DNA from: Ahaetulla prasina
Lineage: Eukaryota; Chordata; Lepidosauria; Squamata; Colubridae
Length of the DNA stretch: 64,000 nt
Assembly (NCBI RefSeq): GCF_028640845.1
Contig: NC_080540.1
Coordinates: 257,658,958-257,722,957, forward strand
Reading direction: 5' to 3'
In this document: positions 43,192 through 54,482 of the stretch, one piece after another
Position numbering within the stretch: the first letter of the stretch is position 1
Layout of the letters: the number at the start of each line of letters is the position of its first letter
The notes under the pieces: generated by a model
Told to the model about the DNA's origin: nothing
What the model saw: the letters and a program-made list of their open reading frames with translations, nothing else
The model's database searches: none
Position numbers and translations under genes: made by a program

Positions 43192-43697
43192 TGTTGGAAG
43201 AAATATCCATCTGGGTTCAGTTCCAAGTGGGGACAAAGACACTGGAAACATGGAGGCTGCTTGGAAAGATGGTTTAATGGTGGTCAGGATCACATGGCTT
43301 GAGATCCTGAACAGAAAAGGGCGAGATCCTGTGTGCTCCCTGGTTTTATGCTTTTTCTGAGCTTTGAACTTTCTGGGGCATAGGAAGAGTACCCTGATTG
43401 GCTGTCAGACTCCCAGGGGGTGGGGGTCTTAGCTAGCCTTGTAGGTTGTCCCTCAAGCTTGCCTGAGCCTTGCCATGTGGTGAGTTTCAGTTCTATTGTG
43501 TTGCAAATGATGGGGGGATTGAGTGAGCTTGGCTGAAGCCTTAATTGCCCATTGACAAAGGTGGGGAGTGGCAGGAAGTTGCTTTGACTTTAAAACATGT
43601 TTCTCCATTTCTCATTCAGGGAAATATATTCTGCCTTTTAAATATTTTCTAAAATATTTTCATTCTTCTAGGAGGGGGTGGGTGCTAAATTCCTACA
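43192..43697 (-). repeat. 3' LTR of an endogenous retrovirus
   Basis: 506 bp, TG…CA bounded, read on the minus strand as TGTAGGAATTTAGC…TTCTTCCAACA. It matches 52488-52994 with about three substitutions and one single-base indel. GAGG at 43188-43191 and 52995-52998 is the 4-bp target duplication. A purine-rich tract abuts it on the inside, which makes this the 3' LTR of a minus-strand element. Confidence 0.95.
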
Positions 43698-43720
43698 ATC
43701 CCTACTTCTTTTTTTTTTCC
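43698..43720 (-). promoter_or_regulatory. polypurine tract
   Basis: The minus strand reads GGA10 GAAGTAGGGAT immediately before the 3' LTR, the usual site for plus-strand DNA priming. Confidence 0.75.
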
Positions 43721-45170
43721 AAAACGTGAGTTTTGAAACATGCTCTTGGCAAAAAATTAAAATTGATCAAATCAATGGGTGCTTTTAATTTTTCTGATGC
43801 AAAGGAAGCCATTGATAGAGACAACAGAAAAAAGATTCCTTCAGTGGCTCCCAAAAGCTTTCAACCATGAAGGTCTAGCAGCCAGGGGAAAAGTTCTGGT
43901 AAGAATTTTACAGTATCCAATTTTCTATGCCAATTAATTTCAGCTGTTAGATATCACTTTCTGTGAGCTTCCAGTCAGGTTTCAAGCAAGCACACATCCC
44001 AAAATTTTCACAGCCATGGTTTTCCTTTAAATTACAGGCTGCCCATTTCCAAGGGTTGGTTACTAAACCTGCCCTAGCTCTTACTTTAGTCTATCCAAGA
44101 TTTTTTTTTTCCAGTCGAATTTGAGGTTAATCAGTGTGCAATCCAGGCTTTTTCCTTTCTTTTTCTTTTTTTTTTTTTAAATTACCACACAATGAGCCCT
44201 GGGACTTCTACTCATGAGACCACCAGTGCAACATATCTTGCTTTACTGGGCAACTGGGCAGCATCATTTGTGAGTCATAGTCAGGGCTTGGGTTTTGGAT
44301 ATCACTTTTTCTGCTATCTCTTCAAGAGAGGAATTGCCTGAGGGGGATGCCCCTCCCCCATGGAATTAGCAGGGAGATCTGACTCCTTGGGCTTTTAGTG
44401 CCACAGAGCAAAAATCAACCTAGGAGAAGTCTTGTGTGGAGATAAGTGAAGGGAATAGTTTCAGTCTAATTCTGAATGGTGTCTCTCTCTGTGTGTGCCT
44501 GTGTATGCAGCTACTTTTACAATTCAGGCAATACAAACAATACAAACATGCTGGACAAATTTCCCTACCATTAGACAGAAATCTCAGGTGTTCAGAACTA
44601 ACTGTGGCAGCCACTCAAATACAATCCTTACATGAATACTTCAGACTGATTACAATATAAAGGAGACAAGACAGAAAACCTTACAATGAATTTCCACCTC
44701 CCCCATAGTCTTTCCAGTTGTCTTCTGGGAATTGAAAAGAGTCTTTTAGTCTTTACTTGTACATCTCAGGGTACTTTCTTTCATGTCTGCTGGGTAGCAT
44801 GCTTGGTAAAAGGCTGGTTAGTCAGGCTTGGAAGGTCTGCTCCAATCTGGTTGCTGTGATGACTTTCAGTGGGGGCTGGATTCAAACTCAATTCCTGGCT
44901 CCAACAAATGGGAGGTCTCCTCTGGGGGCAGCATCTGGAACCATGTGCTCTGCTTCCACAGTTGCAGAGTCTTTTCAGGGCTGAAAGACATTAGAACAGG
45001 ATCTCCTCCCCACTTTTGTGGATAATCTTCTCAGGAAAGGCATTGTAACAGGATTAAAAAGGGGGAGGGGTAGATATCTTGCAGGCAGAGTTTGAAAAGA
45101 TACAACACATCAGTATTGCAGTTACTAAAAGATAATGCAGTTTCAACAAAATGCAGTTTCAACAACTGAT
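43721..45170 (-). other. ERV internal region, 3' half, no recognisable pol/env
   Basis: 1.45 kb between the polypurine tract and the L1 insertion. No RT, integrase or envelope motif is readable on the minus strand. Only short open frames exist. It ends at the 17-bp L1 target duplication (GAGAAAGAAAAAACTGG, 45171-45187). Confidence 0.6.
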
Positions 45171-45768
45171 GAGAAAGAAAAAACTGGGACTTCCGGGTGG
45201 CTCCACCTCTTCGCTGAGCCCTAATTAAAGGGGCTCCGCACTGAACATCGTAAAGCCAGGAAAAGCCGGCTTTAATCTTTTTCCCTGGATGAAAGGGGAA
45301 GATAAGAGCAGCAGGAAATGTTGGTAGACCTCCCCAGAGGCTTTGTTTTAATTAAGCAGAGCTTCGAAGGGTCGACGGGTCCCATAAATATTCCTGCCAT
45401 AAGCTCCGACTTCAGTGCGCTCCTGCAAAAGCAGGAAAAGAAGAAAGTGTCCATCTCTGCTAATTGTCTTATCTTTATGGATCTCTTTAAGCAGACGGAA
45501 TGAGTGCCAGCGGACAATTATTGGATTGCAAGTATTTTTGATTTCCTGACTTCTACCTTCTAAAAGAAAAAATTTTTTCCTTTGTTTTAATTGACTCTTA
45601 AAGATGGCGCCTGAACGGGAGTGAAAGTGACGAATGGAATTTCAAACAGTCTGTGCAACTAAGAAGATAAGAAATGTTATGTGGATTTTAATGAAGTGAA
45701 CTGAGCTCTCCTATACTTAAAGGGAAAAGAAGTTTCTAGACTTATATTTTGTGAATTTTAAAACTGAA

Positions 45769-46829
45769 ATGGCTACTAAACCACCTAAGACTGGGGGCAG
45801 AAGGGGTTCTGAACCAGCTTTAGAAGATCTGATTAAAGAGCAAGGGAAAGTGTCTGAAGAAAGGTTTAAGGAGATTATGGATAATAATGAGAAAATAAGA
45901 GAAGAAATAAGAGAATAATAAAAAAATAAGAGAAGATATCTTGATGGCTTTTCAAAGTTTGGCAAAAAGACTGGAGGTGGTGGAGGAGGAGGTGCAAGAA
46001 ATTGTTCAGTCAAATCAACAAATAGAAAATAGAATGGGGGGAATGCAAATCAAATTGGATAAAATGAAGATCAAGTGGTGGTGATGCAGTATAGAATGAT
46101 GGAAGGAGCTCTGAGAATTAGAGGTTTGAATGAGGATAAAGGGAAGATTTAAAAAATTTTATCAGAAGCTCTGGCTGAATTTATTGAACTTGATCCACAA
46201 GAGGTTGCTTATCAAATTGACAAAATTTATAGAGTTAATTCTTGGATTGCTAGGCAAAAGAAACTTCCTAGAGACATTGTGGTTTATTTTTTGAAAAGAA
46301 CAGTGAGGAATCAAATTTTGCAAGTTGCTTTTCAGAAAAACTTGAAAATAGGGAACAGGAGTTGAAGGTTTTGAAAGAGATTCCTCCCAAGATGTTAAGG
46401 GATAGAAAGGACTTTACATTTTTCACACAAGAACTTAAGAAATACCAGATTCAATTTAGATGGGAGGTTCCAGTTGGCTTGACAGTGTATTATCAAGGAA
46501 GGAGATATCGTATTGACACAGTGCTTAAGGCCAAAGATTTTCTTTCTACAGTGCTGAAATTTGAAATAGAAATAATAGAAAAAAGAATTCAAGAGACTCA
46601 AATGGGTGTGGAAGCTGAGGTGATTCCAGTGATGTTACCATCAGAGGAACAACCACAAGAACAAAGACTGACGAGGGGAGCCCTTAAGCGTAAAGAAAAG
46701 GAGCAACAAACTCAAAGTAAAGTTCAGGATTCTGCTACAGAAGCGGTGGGAGGAGCACGGCCGAAGATACGGGAGGACGATCTTCAGTTGATTGCTCAAA
46801 GGCTTCAGCAGCCCAGTAATGGCAAATAA
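45769..46829 (+). pseudogene. L1 ORF1 (RNA-binding coiled-coil protein), broken
   Basis: The start ATG at 45769 gives MATKPPKTGGRRGSEPALED and a charged heptad-like stretch, but two stops follow after 49 codons (~45916). Other frames continue the coiled coil to ~46060. The RRM/C-terminal domain follows, open from 46362 to the stop at 46829 (PPKMLRDRKDFTFFTQELKK; WEVPVGLTVYYQGRRYRI). ORF1p would trimerise and coat L1 RNA in the cytoplasm. Three or so frame breaks make this copy non-coding. The C-terminal 155 residues are intact, ending …QQPSNGK. Confidence 0.85.
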
Positions 46830-49800
46830 AATCTTGACTTGGAATGTCAATGGTTTGAACTCAGCTCAGAAGAGAAGAAAAATATTTCATTATTTGAAAC
46901 AATTTAAAATGATGTTATTTGCTTACAAGAAAGCATATTAAATTATCAGATCAAAAGTACCTAATAAACTCAAAGTTAGGTAAACATTTTGTTGCTTCAG
47001 CTTTGGAGAAAAAACATGGCATAGTGGTTTATTTGAGAAAAGATATACCAGCCAAGTTAATAGAGGCAGATATTCACGGAAGATATATTGCTATTGAACT
47101 TACAATAGAAACAAAAAGGACTCTCTTGCTTGGTATATATGCACCCAATCAGCAACAAGAAAATTTTTATAGAATGTTATATGATAAGTTGAATCTATGG
47201 GATTATAAATCGTGCATTATATTGGGAGATTGGAATGGAGTAATAGATACACGAAAGGACAAGAGAATTTCTTCCAAGAAGATACCTGCACATGCAAAGC
47301 TGCCTAAATCCTTTTTTGATATGATAGAAGATTTTGAGTTAAGAGATGTATGGAGACTGCGGAATTTGGAGGAAAGAGACTATACTTTTTTTTCTGATAG
47401 GCATCAATCCTTCTCACGTATTGATTTTATTTTAATTTCTAATGATTTGCTTTTTAGGGTGAAGAAAACTAAGATATTTCCAAGATGTTTGTCTGATCAT
47501 AGTCCTGTTTGGATGGAATTGCAATATGGAAAAGAGGGTAGAAGAACTTGGAGATTAAATGAAAATTTGTTTAGATATCAGGATAATGTAAATCAATGTA
47601 AAAAGCAGATGAAAGAATTTTTTGATTATAATTTGAATAATGAAACATCGATAGAAATGGTTTGGGACTCCAGTAAAGCTTTTATGAGAGGTGTATTAAT
47701 ATATCTTAATAATAGACAGAGAAATAAGCAACAAAGACAGCGTAGGTATTTAGAAGAGGAAATTTATAAGAAACAACAATTATTAATACATAATCCACAT
47801 GATCAAAAACTTAAAGATGCAATAAAGTTACTACAGAATCAATTTAATATGATAATGGCTGATCAGGTGGCAACAAATATACAATATGCCAAACATAATA
47901 CTTTTGTAATGCAAATAGACCTGGTAGGTGGTTAGCATATACTTTAAGGAAAAGACAAAACAACGTACTATAGAAAAAATAGAATATAAAGGTAAAGAGA
48001 GATATCAACAGGATAAAATTAAAAAAGCTTTTTTAGAATATTATACAAATTTATATCTTAAAGATAATATATTGAATAGGGATATTGATAATTATTTGAA
48101 GGAATATAAGGTTAAAAATTTAACTTTAGAACAAACGGATGAACTGAATCGGCCTATAACCTCGGAAGAAATTATTTTGGTAATTAAACAATTAAAATGG
48201 GAAAACTCCTGGTACGGATGGGCTCACAGTTAGTTATTATAGGAATTTACAGGATGAGATGTTAGGTCCACTTAAGGAATTATTTAATCAGATACAACTA
48301 GGAGAATTCCCCTCATGGAGAACCTCTTTTATTTCATTGATACCAAAGAGGAACAGGATTGTTCTAAACCTGGGAATTATAGGCCAATCTCACTTTTAAA
48401 TAATGATTATAAGATTTTGTTAAAATAATAGCTAATAGATTAATGTTGATTCTGCAGCGAAGAATTCATAATGATCAATCTGGATTTATAAAAGGGAGAC
48501 AGATGAGGAATAATGTTAGGCAGATTGTTAATTTACTGGAGTACTTAGAAAAGAAAATTTTATTCCAGCAGCATTTATTTTCTCGATGCAGAGAAAGCTT
48601 TTGATCGATTGCATTGGGATTTTTATTTAAATTAATAGAAAAGATGCAATTTGGAGATGGTTTTTAAGAATAATTAGGCAATTTATGGAGAGCAAACAGC
48701 ACAGATTATAATCAATGGTAGCTTAACAGAACCTTTTAAGATTGCGAAAGGAACAAGACAGGGATGTCCTTTATCACCATTATTGTTTATTTTAACTCTA
48801 GAACCATTATTGGATAAAATACGAGAAGTAAAGGAGATAGAGGAATTAGAGTTAGACAGTATGAATATAAGTTAAGAGCTTTTGCAGATGATTTGGTGAT
48901 TACTTTAACAAACCCTATAAATTCTAGTAAATCTTTGTTGGAAATAATTGATCAATATGGGAATGTCTCAGGGTTTAAGGTAAATCAGAAAAGACAAAAG
49001 TGATAATAAAAATATGGCCAGACAACAGAAAGAAAAACTAGAGGAAGTAACAGGATTTGAAATTGTAAAGAAGGTTAAGTACTTAGGGGTTTATATTACG
49101 TCATCAAATGTGAAATTGTATAAGAATAACTATGAGGTTTTATGGCAAAAAGTTCAGAAGGAGTTGATTGTTTGGAAAAATTGCAATTATCTTTGCTGGG
49201 GAGAATTGCTGCTATTAAAATGAATGTTTTACCTAGATTTTTATTCCTCTTTCAGATGATACCAATAATTAAGAAAGATAAGAATCTTGAGGAATGGCAG
49301 AAGGGAATTAACAAATTTATATGGGAAGGTAAAAAAGCTAGGGTTAAAATGAAAATAATTCAAGATTCTCGGAAAGGGAGGTTTAAAATGCCTAATTTTA
49401 AATTATATTATGAAGCAGCTGCTCTCTGCAATAAGTGATTGGTTTAATTTAACAGAGGACAGAATTTTGAATATAGAAGGTTATGATTTGCTATATGGAT
49501 GGCATGCATATTTAATTTATGACAAAAAGTGGATAAGGCCTTTAAAAATCATGTGCTAAGAAATGCCCTTCATGTGTTTGGAAAAATACTCTTATAAACT
49601 AAATTATAAGGTTCCTATATGGGCAAGTCCTAGACATACAGTAGAAAATATAAACATAGAACAGAATCAGGAAATGATTACATATAAAGATCTATTGTAT
49701 ACTGAAAGAGGTAATTTGCAGTTAAAATCTCTGCAAGTATTAAGAGAGGAAGGAAAAATTATACTTGGTTTCAATATGAGCAACTACGTGCTAGATGGAA

Positions 49801-50536
49801 GGAGATCAGAAAATTGGTATAGAGCAGAACGAGGAAAATTTGGTAAAGCAAATTAGAAATCAGTCTCAGGAGCATATAAAGAGATTGTATAATGTGTTAC
49901 TTGAAATAGATTCTGAAAGGGACTTGGTAAAGGACTGTATGATAAAGTGGGCACAAAATTTTCAGGAGCCAATATTATTGGAAACGTGGGAAAAATTTGG
50001 GTTAGAAATGTTAAATTCACGAGGCACAGAATCTGAGGAAAATTTTTATAAAATGTTTTATAGATGGCATCTAGATCCTAAAAATTATCGTGTATGTATC
50101 CAGAAATGCAAGCAAAATGTTGGAGATGTAATTGTGATGACGCTACATATTTTCACATTTGGTGGACTTGTAAGGACATAAAGGCCTTTTGGATAAAAAT
50201 TTGGTGGATTTTACAAAATGTTCTGAAAAGAAGATAAAGTTCCTGCCGCAATTTTTCTTGTTGGGAATTATTACGGATTGTACAGTAATTGAGACTAAAT
50301 TGATTTTAAATCTAATAACTGCAGCAAGATTACTAATAGGACAATATTGGAAGAAAAAAGAAGTACCAACAATAGAAGAATGGATATTGAAAGTTGCCAA
50401 TTTGGCTGAGATGGCGAAGATATCAGCCTTTTTGAAAGACCATATGCAAGAAAGATACTTAAAGGAATGGAAAAAATGGATTGACTATATTCAACGTAGA
50501 TATCAGACTAAGAGTTATCAGACTGTTTTTGAATGA
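46819..50536 (+). pseudogene. L1 ORF2 (endonuclease-reverse transcriptase), multiply frameshifted
   Basis: The ATG at 46819 (MANKILTWNVNGLNSAQ) lies 11 bases inside the end of ORF1. The first frameshift is near 46912. 46919-47935 then gives the endonuclease almost whole (GIVVYLRKDIP, LGIYAPN, GDWNGVID, RIDFILIS, SDHSPVWMEL). The RT follows in pieces: the fingers ~48350-48500, a palm remnant FLDAEKAFDRL (~48585) whose frame is broken, GTRQGCPLSPLLF (~48750), and FADD at 48881-48892 in RAFADDLVI. The C-terminal pieces run 49014-50536, including a cysteine-containing segment (CWRCN near 50120). At least nine frame breaks occur, many of them one-base gaps. Only the endonuclease domain is continuously open. 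Confidence 0.9.
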
Positions 50537-50763
50537 TTATGATGTATTATTTTTGATTGCTTTTGGGGAAGTTAGGAATTGATGATTGTAGGGTATAATT
50601 AAGTTGGGATGAAAATTTTTTAGCATATGTTTATTTTTAACTATACCTTGTGCTCGTTCCGGGAAGTCGGGGGGGGGGGAGGGGGGTTGCGAAGGGAGGG
50701 GGGAGGAGGGGGGGAAAGGGGGGGAAAAAAATTTGTAAAACTTTTTGAATAAAAAAAAAAAAA
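50537..50763 (+). promoter_or_regulatory. L1 3' UTR with G-rich tract and polyA signal
   Basis: 50668-50728 contains repeated runs of four to eleven G on the transcribed strand, capable of G-quadruplex formation. It is followed by GAATAAA and the A tail. A G-rich 3' UTR is a known L1 property in mammals. Confidence 0.7.
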
Positions 50764-51358
50764 GAGAAAGAAAAAACTGGATTCGCATGCTTCAGGAAGA
50801 GGTACAGGTAAAATCATTTAAATACACAGTAAATGCAAGACTGAATTTTTTTTTCTCTTGTAAGTGAACTTAAAACGTTTCCTCATAAACTTGAGTTGTT
50901 ACTTTAAGATAAAGAGAGAGAAGGAGACAAAAGCAGAAATGAAAAGTTCTTTGTACCCAGTTTCCGGTGGCCACACGAAAACAGGGCAAAGGCTCTTTCT
51001 TTCTTTTTTCTCTCTCTCTCTTTTCCCTATTTTCATTGTTTCAACCTTTTGTTTTTGTTTTTCCCTAACAATTTAAAATTCTTGTCTCTAGAGATCAAAT
51101 ACATTTTACAGTTACAATTACCTCAAGGGCCCACAAAGACAGACATACACACATAAAAAACAAGGAGGACAAAGAGAGGAAAACAAAACTGAGATTTACA
51201 CACACACTGATCATTCCCATAAATCTCAGTTAAATTAGGGAAGGCACAAATCTTAACAGACAGACCACGTGGTTCCATAGAAGACAGAGAAAGAGACAAA
51301 CAAGCAAACAAAACAAACAAAAACCCAAACATTCCCATTTATATATTTCCCTTTTCTT

Positions 51359-51637
51359 TTAAGTACCTTTATTTAGCCAAATTTGTTTCCTATTCTCATC
51401 TCTTAGCAAAGCCCATTTATTACACAATTTCCTCAATTTCTTTTTTCGCATACCAGGCAAAACTGGCAGCCTGCGGGCATCCAAGGCCCCATTTCGCATA
51501 CCAGGCAAAACTGGCAGCCTGCGGGCATCCAAGGCCCCATTTCGCATACCAGGCAAAACTGGCAGCCTGCGGGCATCCAAGGCCCCAAGCAGGTTTCCTA
51601 GGGGATTTCCCGCCACCCTCGAGCTACTGCTTCCCAT
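51359..51637 (-). CDS. short Gag-matrix-like ORF with internal 16-residue triplication
   Basis: A 92-codon ORF beginning MGSSSSRV, with Gly2 and Ser residues fitting an N-myristoylation signal. Three copies of a 16-residue unit (GALDARRLPVLPGMRN) follow, then a basic helix-like end (KKKLRKLCNKWALLRDENRK) and a stop at 51359. Position, myristoylation-like start and basic region fit the N-terminus of a retroviral Gag matrix domain, which is normally followed by capsid in the same frame. Here the frame ends at once, so this is at most a truncated Gag. The triplication comes from a 48-bp DNA repeat that keeps frame. It may be expressed from the young LTR, but function is unknown; it could also be a fortuitous ORF in a leader. 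Confidence 0.5.
   Translation of the reverse strand: MGSSSSRVAGNPLGNLLGALDARRLPVLPGMRNGALDARRLPVLPGMRNGALDARRLPVLPGMRKKKLRKLCNKWALLRDENRKQIWLNKGT
51445..51588. repeat. 48-bp tandem repeat, three copies
   Basis: The unit TTCGCATACCAGGCAAAACT…GGCATCCAAGGCCCCAT occurs at 51445-51492, 51493-51540 and 51541-51587, with no mismatch visible until the last bases. The period is a multiple of three. Confidence 0.95.
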
Positions 51638-52467
51638 GTTTCCCTCTCCGATGTGAGGTTTTATTTTTCACTTTGGCTTAGCCGGGTGGACCCTCCTACA
51701 GTTTTCAGAAAAAAAAGTTCTGGGAAGGACTTCGACTCCCTTCTGTCGAAGTATGGGCCCCTTCCTGTTAAGGGAGCTTCGTTTTGGATCAAAAAGGTGA
51801 TCCCAGAGGACCTACTGCCCCTCCAGCAAGTACGAGCACCTCCTCAACACTGCTTCCTGCTTTGCTTTCTCTAAAATACACTAGTAAACTTTACTCTTTT
51901 TAATTGCCCCCTTCACACTCACTTTCCTTTTACTCGGCTCCCGTTCCTGATAAACACAAAGTTCCACATTTGGCTTCCCCCCCTTGCTTTCTCTATCCTA
52001 CTGGTCACGGCTCGGTGGAGCTAGCAGTAGGTAGAGGTGCGGCTAGAGGTTGCTCAAAGAGGTGGAATCAGATTGTTTCCTCAGGTGGAATCCCACACAC
52101 ACACTTCCTCCTTCCCTAACAGAAGGTCCTGTGCTCTGGCAAAACCCCCATGCTCTCCAGACTTTTGGTCTTTCTGCGGCTAGGAAATGCACAGAGGAAG
52201 CAAGATCCAGCTATGATTGGGAGAAGGGCTCTCATTCACACACATGCAGGCATACACATATTTCCCATGCTTTTCCATGCTTAAAAATTAAAATTTAGAG
52301 GTACTCACCTTCTTTCCAAGCAGTCTTTGAGCTCAACACTCAAAACCCCTTTAAAACCTAGTTCCAAATGGCCAAGGTCCAGGAAAACTTACCTACAGAC
52401 TCAATGGGTCTGCTGCTAGCAAGGGAGGCTTACCTGGGCCAGGTCCATTGGTTAGGTTAGCTTGGAG

Positions 52468-52485
52468 TCCCATCTGTGGATGCCA
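52468..52485 (-). promoter_or_regulatory. candidate primer binding site of the ERV
   Basis: Two bases after the 5' LTR the minus strand reads TGGCATCCACAGATGGGA. Position and TGG start fit a PBS. It is closest by eye to tRNA-Lys-type sites but with several differences, so the primer is not assigned. Confidence 0.5.
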
Positions 52486-52487
52486 AT

Positions 52488-52994
52488 TGTTGGAAGAAAT
52501 ATCCATCTGGGTTCAGTTCCAAGTGGGGACAAAGACACTAGAAACATGGAGGCTGCTTGGAAAGATGGTTTAATGGTGGTCAGGATCACATGGCTTGAGA
52601 TCCTGAAGGGGAAAAGGGCGAGATCCTGTGTGCTCCCTGGTTTTATGCTTTTTCTGAGCTTTGAACTTTCTGGGGCATAGGAAGAGTACCCTGATTGGCT
52701 GTCAGACTCCCAGGGGGTGGGGGTCTTAGCTAGCCTTGTAGGTTGTCCCTCAAGCTTGCCTGAGCCTTGCCATGTGGTGAGTTTCAGTTCTATTGTGTTG
52801 CAAATGATGGGGGGATTGAGTGAGCTTGGCTGAAGCCTTAATTGCCCATTGACAAAGGTGGGGAGTGGCAGGAAGTTGCTTTGACTTTAAAACATGTTTC
52901 TCCATTTCTCATTCAGGGAAATATATTCTGCCTTTTAAATATTTTCTAAAATATTTTCATTCTTCTAGGAGGGGGTGGGTGCTAAATTCCTACA
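52488..52994 (-). repeat. 5' LTR of the endogenous retrovirus
   Basis: 507 bp, near-identical partner of 43192-43697. On the minus strand the promoter signals are in normal order: CCAAT (complement of ATTGG near 52694), TATA-like CATAAAA at 52641-52647, polyadenylation signal ATTAAA at 52569-52574, ending in TTCTTCCAACA. The target duplication GAGG (52995-52998) borders it. Confidence 0.95.
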
Positions 52995-53092
52995 GAGGAA
53001 TCAGAGGGACATTTGCAGACAAGTTAGGCAGATGATAAAATGGGAAAATGCCAGGACAATATGAATGTCTATGTTCACAATAAGGTCTTTAT

Positions 53093-53329
53093 CAGGGGTG
53101 GGATCCTACCAGTTTAACAACCGATTCGCTAAGTGCACAGTTTGCAGAAAACTCACCTTCCGCATTGCTGCCGGCAAGGAAAACAGCTGAGGCGCGGCAA
53201 TAAGGGGCATGCATAAGAGCACCAGTGGGCCTACCATTCCTGTCCTAATGTTCCCTTTGGTTGTATTCATTTTGTGTGTTTATTTCATGCTTATATTTAT
53301 ATATATTGTTTAGTATGTGTTTGAGAAGA

Positions 53330-53360
<31 letters not shown>

Positions 53361-53566
53361 ATATAAATAAATAAATAAATAAATAAAAATAAATCCACTC
53401 GCTGCGCCGATCAGCTGGGCTTCGGAAACCGAAATATAGGTGAGTATAACACAGGGGCGGGCGGAGGGGCCCACTTCAAAATCGGAGCAAACTGGTTCGC
53501 TCACGGCTGAAAGTCAGAGCTAACAATTTACCTGAAATGCCCCGAACCAGTAGAATCCCACCACTG
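53093..53566. mobile_element. hAT-like MITE carrying a CR1 fragment
   Basis: Ends CAGGGGTGGGATCCTACCAG and …CCAGTAGAATCCCACCACTG are inverted. The flanks GTCTTTAT (53085-53092) and GTTTTTAT (53567-53574) agree at 7 of 8. The CR1 piece at 53196-53393 lies inside, so it was inserted later. Confidence 0.85.
53196..53393 (+). mobile_element. CR1 3'-end fragment with (AAAT)n tail
   Basis: GGGGCATGCATAAGAGCACC, then TACCATTCCTGTCCTAATGT is the CR1 3' UTR as at 36770. It ends in an (AAAT)n tract at 53322-53390. Only the last ~120 bp plus tail are present. Confidence 0.85.
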
Positions 53567-53849
53567 GTTTTTATACCAGGGAATTATACTGAAACAAAAC
53601 AGAAATAACATCAGGTTCCTATTGGTTTTGAAAATTATCTTTTTTACAGCATAGTAAAGATGGGAATGCTTTGCACAGGAGGAAAAAAGGCCTTGAATCT
53701 AGATGCCCAAATCCTGTCAATTAACATTTTTAAAAGAAATGTAAGCATGCTCATATTGTGTGTTTTATATAAGCTATACTGAAGTTCAATAAACACACAG
53801 ACGTTTAAGGAAATAATTCAAGCCATCCTTAAGAAAAGATATCTTTATC

Positions 53850-54350
53850 AATTATCCATATCTGCCTATCCCAGGTTCTTGGGAAGGACTTGAAAGGTGG
53901 ATAAAAATGTCAAACCCAGTCTTACTATCTGGTTGACTGTGTGACAACCATAATAATGTCAAGGTAATAGATGTTGCAATACCTGGAGATAAGAAAAAAA
54001 AAAGAGAAAGAGTTGGGGAAAAAATAACAAAATACAAACACAAAATACAATGTGGCAAACGGAAGTTGAATGGCTGTGTCAAAAGAAAGCAAACATAGTA
54101 CCAATACTAATAAGCATGTTGGGTGCGATTGAAAAATAACCAGAGCATCACTTGAACACCATGAGCATTGACAAAATAACCATCAGTCAATTTCAAAAAA
54201 CTGCTTTACCTGAAACTGCTTAATCCCCATGATGATACCTTTAAAATTATTAAACAATGTCTGCCTATCTCAGGTTCTTGGAAAGAACTCAATAACTAGA
54301 TAAAAATGCCAAATCCAATCTAAATATCTGCCTGTCTGTGCAACCATCCA
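53850..54350 (+). pseudogene. R4-like LINE C-terminal relic with twin motif
   Basis: The motif CTGCCTATCCCAGGTTCTTG..GTGGATAAAAATGTC at 53864, then coding remnants (MSIDKITISQFQKTALPETA near 54158-54215), then the motif again at 54259. The distance between motifs is ~395 bp, similar to 37240. Confidence 0.5.
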
Positions 54351-54482
54351 TAATATTTTAATTCTCTTTGTTAGTTTATAAGTCACCCAAGTTGCAGCAA
54401 TGCTGGTTACCAATGGTTTCTTGAGGAGAAAGTGGACAACAGTGTAAGCATCGGGGATGCTCAAGGATGAATTGATCATAGC

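Larger units (their letters stand above)
45188..50763 (+). mobile_element. full-length L1 LINE inserted in the ERV
   Basis: Bounded by a perfect 17-bp target duplication (GAGAAAGAAAAAACTGG at 45171-45187 and 50764-50780). Order: 5' UTR 45188-45768 (starts GACTTCCGGGTGGC), ORF1, ORF2, and a 3' UTR 50537-50763 with a G-rich purine tract (50670-50728), TGAATAAA and an A13 tail. At 5,576 bp it is complete in extent, so it arrived by full-length reverse transcription. The ERV sequence joins cleanly on both sides. Confidence 0.95.
50781..52487 (-). other. ERV internal region, 5' half (leader and short Gag-like ORF)
   Basis: Minus-strand leader from the PBS (52468-52485) to the Gag-like start at 51637 is about 830 bp without long frames. 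After the Gag-like ORF ends at 51359 no further retroviral domain is seen up to the L1 insertion at 50780. Confidence 0.6.

Noticed and set aside
51445..51588. CRISPR array (three 48-bp direct repeats)
   Set aside because: Units are contiguous with no spacers, in a vertebrate ERV; it is a minisatellite.
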